DNA from: Negativicutes bacterium
GTDB lineage: Bacteria; Bacillota_C; Negativicutes; Sporomusales_B; JARLHX01
Assembly: GCA_031292015.1 (NCBI GenBank)
Contig: JARLHY010000050.1
Location: forward strand, 1 to 43,660
Direction of reading: 5' to 3'
DNA length: 43,660 bases
Positions 1-11,560 of the stretch are shown here, piece after piece. Numbering within the stretch: the stretch's first letter is position 1; every line of letters starts with the position of its first letter. The notes under the pieces are model-generated. The model was not told the DNA's origin and did no database searches. It saw only the letters and a program-made list of their open reading frames with translations. Made by a program: the position numbers and the translations under genes.

Positions 1-81
1 ATCTTTCGGCTGGGAACCACGCTCAGCCGAGACATATAGAATTTCATTTTTTCCTGAATGCATAGTGTACTTTTCTACCAC
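1..81 (-). CDS. possible 5' end of an unidentified gene, cut by the window edge
   Basis: An open minus-strand frame runs off the left edge of the window. A GTG at 81-79 has a weak SD-like AAGGCGGAG just upstream, and an in-frame ATG lies at 63-61. The visible peptide includes VVEKYTMHSGKNEILYV, which reads like plausible protein but matches no family I recognise. The frame stays open upstream of the GTG through a GC-rich hairpin (about 105-121) and into the terminator at 141-174, so the start is uncertain. The complementary strand is also open here, so this could be non-coding. Confidence 0.25.
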   Translation of the reverse strand, partial: MVEKYTMHSGKNEILYVSAERGSQPKD

Positions 82-140
82 AACGGCTCCGCCTTTTTTG
101 AACTCCCCCGCATAGCGGGGGGTATTCGCTGACGCAAAAA

Positions 141-174
141 AGGCCTGATCCCTTTGCTACAAGGGATCAGGCCT
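141..174 (-). terminator. intrinsic terminator downstream of the cydAB-hemerythrin genes
   Basis: A perfect 14-bp inverted repeat (141-154 with 161-174, loop TGCTAC) is flanked by an A run at 136-141 and a T run at 176-180. It can therefore work in both directions. It lies about 17 bp past the hemerythrin stop codon and should end the cydA-cydB-hemerythrin transcript. Confidence 0.85.
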
Positions 175-190
175 CTTTTTCTCCACGGCC

Positions 191-592
191 CTATATATAT
201 TCTAGATAGCTCTGGTCCGAAACATTGATGTGATTGGCGATCCATTCACGGGCAAAGGAAAACACATCGAACGACAGCGCCAGCTCCCCTTTGGCGTGAC
301 TCTTCCGGATTCTTTTGAGCTCGCCGATAAACAGCTTGTGCTCGTTCTTATGCTGCGCCAGGCGGGAGTAATGGTTGTCAGCCAGCAATTTCTCCTCGTC
401 TTCGAAATGAATTCTGGCATACTCCTGCAGCTTTTCAAGAAATTTGCCTGTCAGCACCCTTTCTTCGTCCAGGTTGCCGCAGATCGCGATTTCCTCATAC
501 ATCTCGTTCACAACGCTGACAAGACCCTGATGCTGGTCATCGATCGCCGGAATGCCTGTCGGCAGAATATCCTCGGGTTTCATATAAGCCAT
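191..592 (-). CDS. bacteriohemerythrin (O2-binding di-iron protein)
   Basis: A 133-residue protein of the bacteriohemerythrin family, a cytosolic four-helix bundle that binds O2 reversibly at a non-haem di-iron site. The expected metal-ligand motifs are present in order: DDQHQGL near the N-terminus, HFEDEE, HKNEH, and a C-terminal WIANHINVSD. Start: ATG at 592-590, preceded by GAGGTG (606-601) at 8-nt spacing; a GTG at 604 is in frame but overlaps that SD. It follows cydB by 46 bp on the same strand and precedes the terminator at 141-174, so it is probably the last gene of the cydAB operon. The context suggests it delivers or scavenges oxygen for the bd oxidase. That role is inference; the family call is secure. 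Confidence 0.9.
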   Translation of the reverse strand: MAYMKPEDILPTGIPAIDDQHQGLVSVVNEMYEEIAICGNLDEERVLTGKFLEKLQEYARIHFEDEEKLLADNHYSRLAQHKNEHKLFIGELKRIRKSHAKGELALSFDVFSFAREWIANHINVSDQSYLEYI

Positions 593-638
593 GGTTGTTT
601 GCACCTCATACTCAATTTAGTGAAACCGGCGATCTGCT

Positions 639-1643
639 TCAATATTCCAGGTCTTTCGCGCTCACCCGTTTGCGGAAGACCCAGTAGGACCAGGCTTGGT
701 ACGCCAGGACAACCGGAACCAGACACGCGGCGGCGATGGTCATAATCTTCAGAGTATAGGCGCTTGATGACGCATTGTGGATCGTCAGGCTCCAGGCAGG
801 GTTGAGCGAAGACACCATCAGCCGCGGGAACAATCCGGCGAAAAAAGCGACGGTGGTGAAAACGATCGCCAGCCCGCTGGCGATGAAAGCCCCGCCAAAG
901 GATCGCCTGAAAACCCGCATATAAGCGACGACAAAAATGCCGACCGCCAGCCACAGCGTAATGCCGGCACCGGTGCTGTGAAACAGGTCGGTGTTGGTAT
1001 AGGTCAGGCCAACCAGGCTGACAAAAGCAATGGCCGCCGCCGCTCCCGCTTTCAGGGCTGCGCTCCTGGCCCGCTCCACAAGCTCTCCTGTCGTCCTGAG
1101 GGTAAGAAATACCGACCCGTGAAAAACAAAGACCAGCAGAAACGCCAGACCGCCGCACAGCGTATAGGGGCTGAGCAGATCGAAGAACGTGCCGGTGTAC
1201 TGCATCCGGTCGTTGATCGGCACCCCGCGGATCAGGTTGGTGACCGCCACTCCCCACAGCAAAGCCGGAACAAGGCTGCCGCCGCAGATCAGCCAGTCCC
1301 AGGCCGCGCGCCAGGTGCGGTTCTCATCCTTGCTGCGGAATTCAAAGGCAACCCCCCGGGCAATCAAGGCCGCCAGCATCAAAAACAGGGCCAGGTAAAA
1401 ACCGCTGAACAAAGTGGCATAAACGTGGGGAAAGGCGGCGAACAGCGCACCGCCGGCGGTGATCATCCACACCTCGTTGCCGTCCCACACCGGTCCGATG
1501 GTGTTGATCAGCACCCTCCGCTCCTCATCGGTTTTCCCCAGGAAGGGCACCAGCATCCCTACACCATAGTCGAACCCTTCAAGGAAGAAAAAGCCGGTAA
1601 ACAGCACAGTCACAAGAACGAACCACACAACATTCAGTTCCAC
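639..1643 (-). CDS. cydB: cytochrome bd-type quinol oxidase subunit II
   Basis: A 334-residue, highly hydrophobic protein with roughly eight to nine membrane segments. It is CydB, the partner of CydA in the bd-type oxidase that reduces O2 to water using quinol. Family hallmarks are visible: the N-terminal FFFLEGFDYGVGML segment, the GPVWDGNEVWMITAGGALFAAFP region, and a C-terminal segment containing NPAWSLTIHNASSS. Start: GTG at 1643-1641, overlapping the 3' end of cydA by 10 bp, with an AAGGGGG-type SD just upstream. A longer open frame upstream lies entirely inside cydA and is not used. The overlap implies translational coupling with cydA. Length and motifs look normal. Confidence 0.95.
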   Translation of the reverse strand: MELNVVWFVLVTVLFTGFFFLEGFDYGVGMLVPFLGKTDEERRVLINTIGPVWDGNEVWMITAGGALFAAFPHVYATLFSGFYLALFLMLAALIARGVAFEFRSKDENRTWRAAWDWLICGGSLVPALLWGVAVTNLIRGVPINDRMQYTGTFFDLLSPYTLCGGLAFLLVFVFHGSVFLTLRTTGELVERARSAALKAGAAAAIAFVSLVGLTYTNTDLFHSTGAGITLWLAVGIFVVAYMRVFRRSFGGAFIASGLAIVFTTVAFFAGLFPRLMVSSLNPAWSLTIHNASSSAYTLKIMTIAAACLVPVVLAYQAWSYWVFRKRVSAKDLEY

Positions 1644-3019
1644 AGTGTCGCCCCCTTCCCTGCGGCAAGATCCGTCTCGGGTTTGTCGACCGCCGGACCC
1701 TGCCTGGCAAACTTGCGCAGCAGATACACGCCGACAATCGCCAGCAGGCCGTATAGCAAGGTAAACCCGAGCAGGGACGTCCAGATGAATCCGGCCGGCA
1801 CCGACGGCGAGACCGCCTGGTTGACCCGCTGCAGCCCGAAGACAATCCAGGGCTGCCGGCCCATCTCGGTCACGAACCAGCCGGCGGAATTGGCGATATA
1901 GGGAACAGGCAGCGTCCACAGCGCCGCTTTAAGAGCCCATCGGCTGTCTTCCAGCCGCCCCTTCCTCGCCAGGTAGGCGGCTAACATAGTAATCAGCAGC
2001 AGCCAGGAACCGGCGGCGACCATAACCCGGAAACTCCAAAAAACGGCAACAACATCAGGCACATAGTTGCCTGCACCATACTGTTTCGTATATCGGTCCT
2101 GAAGATCTTTGATCCCGGCCACTTCGCCGCTGAAGGAATCATACACCAAAAACGACAGGCCGGCCGGCACACTCAGTTCCACCGGATTGGCCCTCTTGTC
2201 GGTGTCGATCACGGCAGCCAGGGTGAACGGCGCAGGGTTGGCTGTTTCCCACAGCGCTTCCATCGCCGCCAGTTTCATCGGCTGAGCCTGAGCCACGAAC
2301 TGGGCCTGACGGTGTCCGGTCCCGGCCACCAGCAAACTGGCGGCCAGAGCACAGGTCAGGCCAATCATGAACGAAGGGCGGAAGAACTCCCGTTGGCTGC
2401 GCCGCAGCAGATGGTAAGCGCTGATTGCCATGACAAAAACCCCGGCGGTGGTAAGTCCCGCCAGAAAGGTATGTGGATACTGATTGAGAACGTACGGATT
2501 GGTCAGCAGCGAACCGAAATCATTCATCTCGGCCCGGCCGTTGCGCAGCAGATATCCCGTCGGAGACTGCATGAACGAATTGGCCACCAGAATCCAGTAG
2601 GCCGACAGATTCGAAGCCAGGGCCACAATCCAGATCGTCGCCGCATGGGCCTGCTTCGACAATCTGTCCCAGCCGAAAATCCACAGCCCGATGAAGGTCG
2701 ACTCCAGATAAAACGCCGTCAGCGCCTCCAGCGCCAGCGGTGCTCCAAAAATATCGCCCATAAACCTTGCATATTCCGACCAGTTCATCCCGAACTGAAA
2801 CTCCTGAACCAAGCCGGTCGCGACCCCCATCGAAAAATTGATCAGGAAGAGCTTACCCCAGAATTTCGCCATTTTTTTATAGAGCTCGTTACCGGTCCGG
2901 ACATAAATCGTTTCCATCACAGCCACCAGGATCGATAAGCCAAGCGTCAGCGGCACAAACAGAAAATGATAGGTTGTCGTTACCCCAAACTGCAGCCGGG
3001 CTAACATGAGCGCCTCCAT
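1634..3019 (-). CDS. cydA: cytochrome bd-type quinol oxidase subunit I
   Basis: A 461-residue CydA, the haem-bearing subunit of the membrane bd-type quinol:O2 oxidoreductase. N-terminal LARLQFGVTTTYHFLFVPLT contains the conserved haem-ligand His (His18). A second ligand His is in NQYPHTFLAG and the Met ligand in FWSFRVMVAAG. GRQPW, diagnostic of the family, is present. The Q loop after the fifth helix looks short (no long insertion), as in Firmicute and CIO-type enzymes. ATG at 3019-3017 is preceded by AAGGAGG at 6-nt spacing. It is the first gene of cydA-cydB-hemerythrin, with its control region in 3020-3140. Such oxidases commonly protect anaerobes by consuming O2. Confidence 0.96.
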   Translation of the reverse strand: MEALMLARLQFGVTTTYHFLFVPLTLGLSILVAVMETIYVRTGNELYKKMAKFWGKLFLINFSMGVATGLVQEFQFGMNWSEYARFMGDIFGAPLALEALTAFYLESTFIGLWIFGWDRLSKQAHAATIWIVALASNLSAYWILVANSFMQSPTGYLLRNGRAEMNDFGSLLTNPYVLNQYPHTFLAGLTTAGVFVMAISAYHLLRRSQREFFRPSFMIGLTCALAASLLVAGTGHRQAQFVAQAQPMKLAAMEALWETANPAPFTLAAVIDTDKRANPVELSVPAGLSFLVYDSFSGEVAGIKDLQDRYTKQYGAGNYVPDVVAVFWSFRVMVAAGSWLLLITMLAAYLARKGRLEDSRWALKAALWTLPVPYIANSAGWFVTEMGRQPWIVFGLQRVNQAVSPSVPAGFIWTSLLGFTLLYGLLAIVGVYLLRKFARQGPAVDKPETDLAAGKGATLWN

Positions 3020-3044
3020 ACCACCCCTCCTTACACTTGTAAAA

Positions 3045-3062
3045 TCGACAATATATTATCTT
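3045..3062 (-). promoter_or_regulatory. AT-rich operator-like motif upstream of cydA
   Basis: On the cydA sense strand this reads GATAATATATTGTCGATT and lies about 26-43 nt upstream of the start codon. It contains TGTCGA, close to the Spo0A box TGTCGAA. It also shares GATAATAT plus TCGA with the dyad upstream of the formate dehydrogenase operon at 6180-6198. I could not find a convincing -35/-10 pair for cydA. A binding role is inferred from the shared motif only. Confidence 0.3.
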
Positions 3063-3140
3063 TTTCTACAAAACACAGCATTTTCCTTGTCAGGTATTGG
3101 TCGAAAAATAAAAACAGCTTTTGCGGGTCCGCAGCGTCGG

Positions 3141-6026
<2,886 letters not shown>

Positions 6027-6083
6027 CCCTCATCCACTCCATCCATCATCAAATTACCTGCACCTGCATATTTCTGTATATTT

Positions 6084-6090
6084 TGTCGAA
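6084..6090 (+). promoter_or_regulatory. Spo0A-box-like heptamer
   Basis: An exact TGTCGAA within TATTTTGTCGAATTA, in the 247-bp intergenic region between the hydroxyacid dehydrogenase and the formate dehydrogenase operon. TGTCGAA is the consensus 0A box of endospore formers. A related TGTCGAT is on the minus strand near 6167-6173. One heptamer can occur by chance, so this is suggestive only. Confidence 0.35.
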
Positions 6091-6167
6091 TTACCTCTTT
6101 TTTTGTAAGCAGCCCATCAAAAAAAACGCTATAACTCTTACTCTGCAGCCCCCATAAATCACAATTA

Positions 6168-6197
6168 TCGACAATTAATGATAATATTCGATATTAT
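6168..6197 (+). promoter_or_regulatory. candidate sigma-A promoter of the formate dehydrogenase operon
   Basis: TCGACA (6168-6173, one mismatch to TTGACA) is followed after 18 bp by TATTAT (6192-6197, one mismatch to TATAAT). It points toward the GTG start at 6274, about 75 bp downstream. The dyad at 6180-6198 covers the spacer and the -10 element, which fits repression. Confidence 0.45.
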
Positions 6198-6198
6198 C
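6180..6198. promoter_or_regulatory. perfect dyad over the fdn promoter (candidate operator)
   Basis: GATAATAT-TCG-ATATTATC is a perfect 8-bp inverted repeat with a 3-bp centre in the divergent region between the hydroxyacid dehydrogenase and fdnG. It overlaps the proposed -10 element. The left arm GATAATAT recurs in the cydA upstream region (3045-3062). The cognate regulator is unknown. Confidence 0.5.
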
Positions 6199-6273
6199 TA
6201 GCAGGATTTCCTTTGTGAGAAATAGAATATTTCCATTATTTCCATATTGATCAGGACAATAGGAGGTGTTTAT

Positions 6274-9261
6274 GTGACCCTATCCAGGCGGCAATTTATT
6301 AAGTTATCTGTTTCGACTGTCGGCGTACTGGCGTCAGGACTCAATTTTGATGTCAACGAAGCCCGGGCCGCCGGCTACTCCCTCAAGCTAAGCGACGCTA
6401 CCGAGTATCCCAGCATCTGCCACTTCTGTTCCGGCGGCTGCGGCATCATCCTGCATGTCCGGGACCAGAAGCTGATCAACCTGGAAGGCGACCCCGATCA
6501 TCCCACCAACAAAGGCAGCTTGTGCCCCAAGGGAGCTTCCCTGGGCCAGGTCCGGGAAAATCTCCGCCGGATCCTAAAACCCCTTTACCGTCCGCCGGGA
6601 GGCAAAGAGTGGCAGGAAATTTCCTGGGAGGCGGCGATTGATAAAATCGCCGGCAAAATCAAGGAGGTCCGCGACAACAACTGGATTGCCGTCGGCAACC
6701 GCACCGACGCCCTGGGCCTTTTGGGCTCCGCCGAGCTGGACAACGAAGAGTGTTATATCATGACCAAATTCATCCGCCTGATGGGAAGCAACTATCACGA
6801 ACATCAGGCCCGGGTCTGACACGGCCCCACGGTGACAAGTTTGTCACCATCCTTTGGCCGGGGCGCCATGACCAACTCCTGGACCGATCTGGAAAACGCC
6901 AAGTGGTTTCTGATCGCCGGCTCCAACGCTGCGGAAAACCATCCCATCGCCATGAAGTATGTACTGCGCGCCCAGCAAAAAGGCGCCAAGATCATCGTCG
7001 TCGACCCCCGGTTCACACGGACCGCGGCCAAAGCCGACCTGTTCGCCCAGATCCGCCCGGGAACCGATATCGCCTATCTTGGGGCGATCATCAACCACAT
7101 TTTGCAAAACAATCTCTTCGACAAAAATTACCTGCTGAACTTCACCAACGCCACCTGCAAGATCAATCCGGCCTTCAAGTTCAGCGACGGCTTGTTCTCC
7201 GGCTTCGAAAGCGACAAGTCCAGCTACAACAGCGCCAGCTGGGCCTACGAACTGGACGCGGCCGGGCAGCCGGTGAAAGCGGCCGCGCTGGATGAGGACC
7301 ATACGGTTTTCAGTCTGATGAAAGAACACTTCAAGCGCTATACTCTGGAGACCGGCTCCGCCATCAGCGGCATCCCGGCCGAGAGCATCAAGAAAATCGC
7401 CGAAATGTTGGCTGCGAACAGCCCGGGCACGATTATGTACGCCCTGGGGATGACCCAGCACACCACCGCCACTCAGGGCATCCGCTGCTATGCCATCATC
7501 CAGCTGCTTCTCGGCAATATCGGCAAAGCCGGCGGCGGAGTGAACGCCCTGCGCGGCGAACCGAATGTACAGGGTTCCACCGATTTTTCCAACCTGGCCA
7601 CCACCCTGCCGGGCTATATTCCCGCTCCCTTCGATGTGGACAAGGACACCGAGACTTACGGCATCAAGTACAGCTCAGGCTTCCGCAAGCATCTGGTGTC
7701 GCTGCTCAAGGCCTGGTTCGGCGATAACGCCTCGCCGGCCAATGATTTCGGCTACCAGTACCTGCCGCGGATGCAGAGCGGCAAAGCCATCACCTATATC
7801 CCGATGCTGGAAGACATGTCCCGCGGCCAGTTCAAGCTGCTGCTCAATGTCGGTATCAACCCGATGGTCAGCATCCCCAACAACCAGGTGGTGGAAGCCG
7901 GGCTTGCCAAGCTGGAGATGCTGGTCAACGTCGACCTGTTCGAAACCGAAACCGCCTCCTTCTGGAAAGCTCCAAACGTCAAGCCGGAGGAGATCAAAAC
8001 CGAAGTCATCTTCCTGCCGGCGGCTTTCCTCTACGAAAAAGCCGGCAGCCTGACCAACAGCGGCCGCTGGGTCCAGTGGAAACCCGAAGCCTTGAAACCG
8101 GAAGGCTCCTGCAAGTCCGACCTGGATATCTTCGATCTGCTTTTCCGCAAAGTCCGCGCCCTGTACTCCGGCAGCAGCGATCCCAAGGACGCTGGTTTAA
8201 AGAACGCAATCTGGGACTACGGCCACGAAGCCGATCCCGAAATCGTGCTCCAGGAAATCAACGGCTACAACAAAAACACCGGCAAGCTCATCGCCACTCT
8301 GGGCGAATACCTGGCCGCCGCTCCGGGCGATGTCTCCTGTGGCTGCTGGATCTATTCCGGGGTCTACGGCAACGGCAATCTGGCCAAGCGGCGGGACGGC
8401 AAAGATCCCAGCGGTCTGGGCATTTTCCCCGGCTGGACCTATGCCTGGCCCGCCAATATCCGCATCCTCTACAACCGGGCCTCCTGCGACGCCGCCGGCC
8501 AGCCGGTGGACGCCAAACGCAAGCTCGTCTGGTGGGACAGCGTCAAAAATCAGTGGGCCGGCGACGACATCCCCGATGTCATCGACCGTACCAAGGGGCC
8601 GGACACCCCCGAAGGAAAACCGGCTTTCCGCATGACCGCCGAGCGGATGGGGCGGCTGTTTACGGCTCCCTACGCCACCAAACCGCCAGGGGCCGCCATG
8701 CCTGCCGTCATTTCCGGCCTTGTGCCTGACGGCCCGCTGCCCGAGTTCTACGAGCCGATGGAGAGCCCCACCAAGAATGCCCTTCATCCGATGGTGGCAA
8801 CCAACCCTCTCGCCAAAGCGCGACAGGCTCTCAAAGACAAGCAAAACATCGGCCAGAGCGATACCTATCCTTATGTCCTGACCACCTATTCTTCCGGTAC
8901 CGAGCATTTCTGCAGCGGTTCGCTGACCCGCAATCTCCCCTGGCTGGTGGAGTTCATGCCTGAGGCATTTTTGGAAATCGGAACAGCCCTTGCCACCAAG
9001 CTGGGTATCCGCAACAACGAAGTTGTCGAAGTGGTCTCGGCTCGCGGTTCTCTCAAGGTGAAGGCAATGGTGACTGAGCGGATCCAGCCTCTCACCATCA
9101 ACGGCAAAGAGACCTATACGGTGGGTATGCCCTTCGGCTGGGGCTACGCCGGTCTTGGCACCGGCCCCAGCGTCAACTCCCTGACCCACGCAGCCTTCGA
9201 CCCTGCCGCAGGCACTCCGGAATTCAAAGCCCTGTTGGTCGATGTAAGGAAGGTGAAATAG
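6274..9261 (+). CDS. fdnG: respiratory formate dehydrogenase, selenocysteine-containing molybdopterin (alpha) subunit
   Basis: Catalytic subunit of a formate dehydrogenase-N-type enzyme: 995 residues when the in-frame TGA at 6817-6819 is read as selenocysteine (Sec182). The context VxHGPTVTS after the TGA is the family's active-site signature. The start is GTG 6274 after AGGAGGT at 6-nt spacing. The N-terminus carries a twin-arginine signal (SRRQFIK then a hydrophobic stretch ending ARAA), so export by Tat to the outer face of the membrane is expected. A 4Fe-4S motif CHFCSGGC starts at residue 49, with a fourth Cys in LCPKG; bis-MGD-binding molybdopterin oxidoreductase domains follow and the C-terminal dinucleotide-binding domain is complete. 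Formate is oxidised to CO2 and electrons pass to the beta subunit, which begins 1 bp after the stop. Frames on both sides of the TGA are fully family-like, so this is recoding rather than a broken gene. Confidence 0.95.
6820..6848 (+). promoter_or_regulatory. bacterial SECIS element in fdnG
   Basis: Eleven nucleotides after the TGA a perfect 7-bp hairpin begins (6831-6837 pairing with 6842-6848, loop AGTT). The 11-nt spacing equals that between UGA and the upper stem-loop of E. coli fdhF, and the intervening CACGGCCC is also the same. The apical loop differs from the E. coli GGUC loop, as expected if SelB and SECIS co-vary between phyla. It should recruit SelB with Sec-tRNA. Confidence 0.8.
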
Positions 9262-9262
9262 G

Positions 9263-10075
9263 ATGGCCGAACGAATGAGCGTGTTGTTTGACTCCACCAA
9301 ATGCACCGCGTGCCAGGCCTGCTCGGTGGCCTGCAAGCAGTGGAACATCCTGCCTGCCGAAAAAACGACGCTGACCAGCAGCTACCAGACCCATGAGTCC
9401 TTCACCCCCAAAACCTGGACCTTCATGTCCTTTAAAGAGGTGTGGGAAAACGGCCGCATGCAGTGGTTGTTTCGCAAGGAGCAGTGCATGCATTGCGCCG
9501 AAGCCGCCTGCAAGAAATCCTGCAACCATGACGCCATTTCCCATACCGAGTACGGCTTCGTGGTCATCGATCATACCAAGTGCATCGGCTGCGGCTACTG
9601 TGTTACCAACTGCACCTTCAACGTGCCGCGGGTCGATCCAAAGACCCAGAAAGCATACAAGTGCACCGGCTGCCCCGAGCGGGTGGCCAACGGCCTGAAG
9701 CCGGCCTGTGTACAGACCTGCCAGCCGGAAGCCCTGGTATACGGGAAACGCAGCGACATCATGGCGCTGGCGAAAAGCCGCTTTGAAGAAATCAAGCCGC
9801 AGTATCCCAAGGCCGTTCTCTATGATGCCCCCGGGGTCCATGGCATCAACTTCACTTACATCCTGCTGCGGGACCCGGAGTTTCACGGTCTGCCACGGGA
9901 TCCGGCCGTGCCGGTCTCTGTCGACATCTGGAAAGATGCAGTCCGCCCGTTCGGCGGACTGGCCATCGCCGGTGCGCTGCTGGCCACGGCGGTGGGATAT
10001 ATCAAAACCAGGGACCACGCCGACGATCCTCCGTCCTCCGTCAATAAAGACAAGGAGGTGGACAAAAATGGATAA
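9263..10075 (+). CDS. fdnH: formate dehydrogenase-N iron-sulfur (beta) subunit
   Basis: A 270-residue electron-transfer subunit with four ferredoxin-like cysteine clusters: CTACQACSVAC, CMHCAEAACKKSC, CIGCGYCVTNC, and CTGC followed by CVQTC. These should bind four 4Fe-4S clusters that carry electrons from the alpha subunit to the cytochrome. One transmembrane anchor follows near residues 232-252 (RPFGGLAIAGALLATAVGY), typical of FdnH, with the Fe-S domain outside. ATG at 9263 with an AAGGTG-type SD inside the end of fdnG. Its last codons overlap the start of the gamma subunit by 8 bp, so translation of the three subunits is coupled. Confidence 0.94.
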   Translation: MAERMSVLFDSTKCTACQACSVACKQWNILPAEKTTLTSSYQTHESFTPKTWTFMSFKEVWENGRMQWLFRKEQCMHCAEAACKKSCNHDAISHTEYGFVVIDHTKCIGCGYCVTNCTFNVPRVDPKTQKAYKCTGCPERVANGLKPACVQTCQPEALVYGKRSDIMALAKSRFEEIKPQYPKAVLYDAPGVHGINFTYILLRDPEFHGLPRDPAVPVSVDIWKDAVRPFGGLAIAGALLATAVGYIKTRDHADDPPSSVNKDKEVDKNG

Positions 10076-10727
10076 CGATCGTATCGCGAGATTTTCCCTG
10101 GCCGAGCGAATCACCCACTGGGTTCATACCGCCAGCTTCTTTACCTTGTTATTGACCGGGCTGATCGTGCTGTCACCCAAGTTCGGTTTTCTGGCGCCAG
10201 TGTTCGGCGGTGTTCAGGCGGCGAGGGTTATCCACAAAATCGCGGGGCTTTTTTTCGCCTTCGGCACCATCCTCATCTTTGTCATCGGCGACTGGGCGGC
10301 CTTCGTCGTCTGGCTCAAGGAAATCACCAGTTGGGGCAAGGAGGACGCCGCCTTTCTCAAAGAATTCCCCAAGGAATTCTTCGGCGGCCATCCTCAGTTG
10401 CCGGAGCAGGGCCGCTTCAATTCCGGCGAAAAGGTGAACTCGCTGCTGATCATCTTCGCAGGAGCGGGATTGGCGGTCACCGGCCTGATGATGTGGTTTG
10501 CCGACTCGATCCCCCTGGCCCTTATCCGCTGGGCTTATCCGCTGCATGACCTGGCCGCCTTCACCATGACTGCCGTCATCATCGGCCACATGTATCTCGG
10601 CCTGGTACACCCAGGCTCCAAGGAAGCCATCAACGGCATGCTGGGCGGCACGGTTTCCCGGGCTTTCGCCAAGGCCCACCACGCCAGATGGTATCGCGAA
10701 ATGTGTCAGAAGGAGGATGCCAAATGA
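10068..10727 (+). CDS. fdnI: formate dehydrogenase-N cytochrome b (gamma) subunit
   Basis: A 219-residue integral membrane cytochrome b556-type subunit with four hydrophobic segments. Candidate haem-ligand histidines lie in RITHWVHTASF, VIHKIAGLFF and IIGHMYLGL, as in FdnI/FdoI. It hands electrons from the beta subunit to the (mena)quinone pool. ATG 10068 is preceded by AAGGAGG (10053-10059); the gene overlaps fdnH by 8 bp and fdhE by 4 bp (ATGA). Together with cydAB nearby it would allow a formate-to-oxygen chain. That coupling is inference. Confidence 0.93.
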   Translation: MDNDRIARFSLAERITHWVHTASFFTLLLTGLIVLSPKFGFLAPVFGGVQAARVIHKIAGLFFAFGTILIFVIGDWAAFVVWLKEITSWGKEDAAFLKEFPKEFFGGHPQLPEQGRFNSGEKVNSLLIIFAGAGLAVTGLMMWFADSIPLALIRWAYPLHDLAAFTMTAVIIGHMYLGLVHPGSKEAINGMLGGTVSRAFAKAHHARWYREMCQKEDAK

Positions 10728-11473
10728 TTTCAGGCGATTCCCTGACAGACCTCTTAGCTGTCATTGAAACAGCTGCCGACCGGCTTGAACCGGTGCAGGC
10801 CGACCTATTCCTGCAGGAAATCTGGCTGGACAGGATCGTTTCCGGGTCTGCGGCCCTGCTGGAAGGCGATTTTCCCGAACGGGACGCGGCTATGCTGTTG
10901 ATAGCGGCCGTTGCCTCCCGGACGGAAAAGTCGCTGGATTTCACGCTTGCCCAGCGGCTGGTGTCAGCCTATCTCGCCGATCGGCCAGAATCGGAATGCT
11001 GGTCTGAATACGGCATCAGCCAAGAACACGGTGACCTGTACATCCATCTGGCCAGCCAGGGCGCCTTGGCCAGAGTGGCTCAGAAAGTCGCAGAAACCAT
11101 CCCCCTGACCGCCTGGGAGTATAACAGCTGCCCGGTCTGCGGCTCCGGTCCGAAGTTCGCCGCCCTGGACAGCGGGATTGGCGCCCGTCGGCTGATATGC
11201 GGGACCTGTTTCACCGCCTGGCGCTACAAGAGGATCGGCTGCGCTTTTTGCGGTGAAGAACAGCCCGATCAGCTGAAAATTCTCACCGCTGATGAATTTC
11301 CTGCCTGGTCGATATCGGCCTGCCTGACCTGCCGCAGTTATCTCAAGACCGCCGACCTGCGGCAACTGGCCTTTCCACCGGTCTGGCACCAGGCAGCCCT
11401 GTCTACCCTGCCCCTGGATTTCGCCGCGATGAAGTGGCTGAAGCGGTCTGTCCCGGAGCAATTCCTCCTATAA
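10724..11473 (+). CDS. fdhE: formate dehydrogenase accessory protein FdhE
   Basis: A 249-residue cytoplasmic FdhE, needed for maturation of Tat-exported formate dehydrogenases. It carries the family's zinc-ribbon-like cysteine pairs: CPVCGSG, CGTC followed by CAFCGEE, and CLTC near the C-terminus. The start is ATG 10724, overlapping fdnI by ATGA, with AAGGAGGA at 10710-10717. Last gene of fdnGHI-fdhE, followed directly by a strong terminator. FdhD is not in the window. Confidence 0.9.
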   Translation: MISGDSLTDLLAVIETAADRLEPVQADLFLQEIWLDRIVSGSAALLEGDFPERDAAMLLIAAVASRTEKSLDFTLAQRLVSAYLADRPESECWSEYGISQEHGDLYIHLASQGALARVAQKVAETIPLTAWEYNSCPVCGSGPKFAALDSGIGARRLICGTCFTAWRYKRIGCAFCGEEQPDQLKILTADEFPAWSISACLTCRSYLKTADLRQLAFPPVWHQAALSTLPLDFAAMKWLKRSVPEQFLL

Positions 11474-11485
11474 AAGAAGCGCAGC

Positions 11486-11520
11486 AAGCCAAGATAGACG
11501 ACTGTCGTCTATCTTGGCTT
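11486..11520 (+). terminator. intrinsic terminator of the fdn operon
   Basis: A perfect 14-bp stem (11486-11499 with 11507-11520) can extend to 17 bp, and a T run reaches 11526. It begins 13 bp after the fdhE stop codon. Confidence 0.92.
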
Positions 11521-11560
11521 TTTTTTGCCGCACCAAATTCGGCTAAATGTAGGCAAAACC

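Noticed and set aside
6213..6218. TTGTGA as a Rex or FNR site before fdnG
   Set aside because: The second half-site TTCACAA/TCAA is missing; only one half matches.
6817..6819. A stop codon splitting fdnG into two genes or a pseudogene
   Set aside because: The TGA is exactly at the selenocysteine site, a SECIS hairpin follows, and both sides are undecayed formate dehydrogenase sequence.
7565..8053. Long Ser/Arg/Pro-rich frame inside fdnG
   Set aside because: It is a shifted-frame artefact of the GC-rich codon use of fdnG; composition is unlike a protein.
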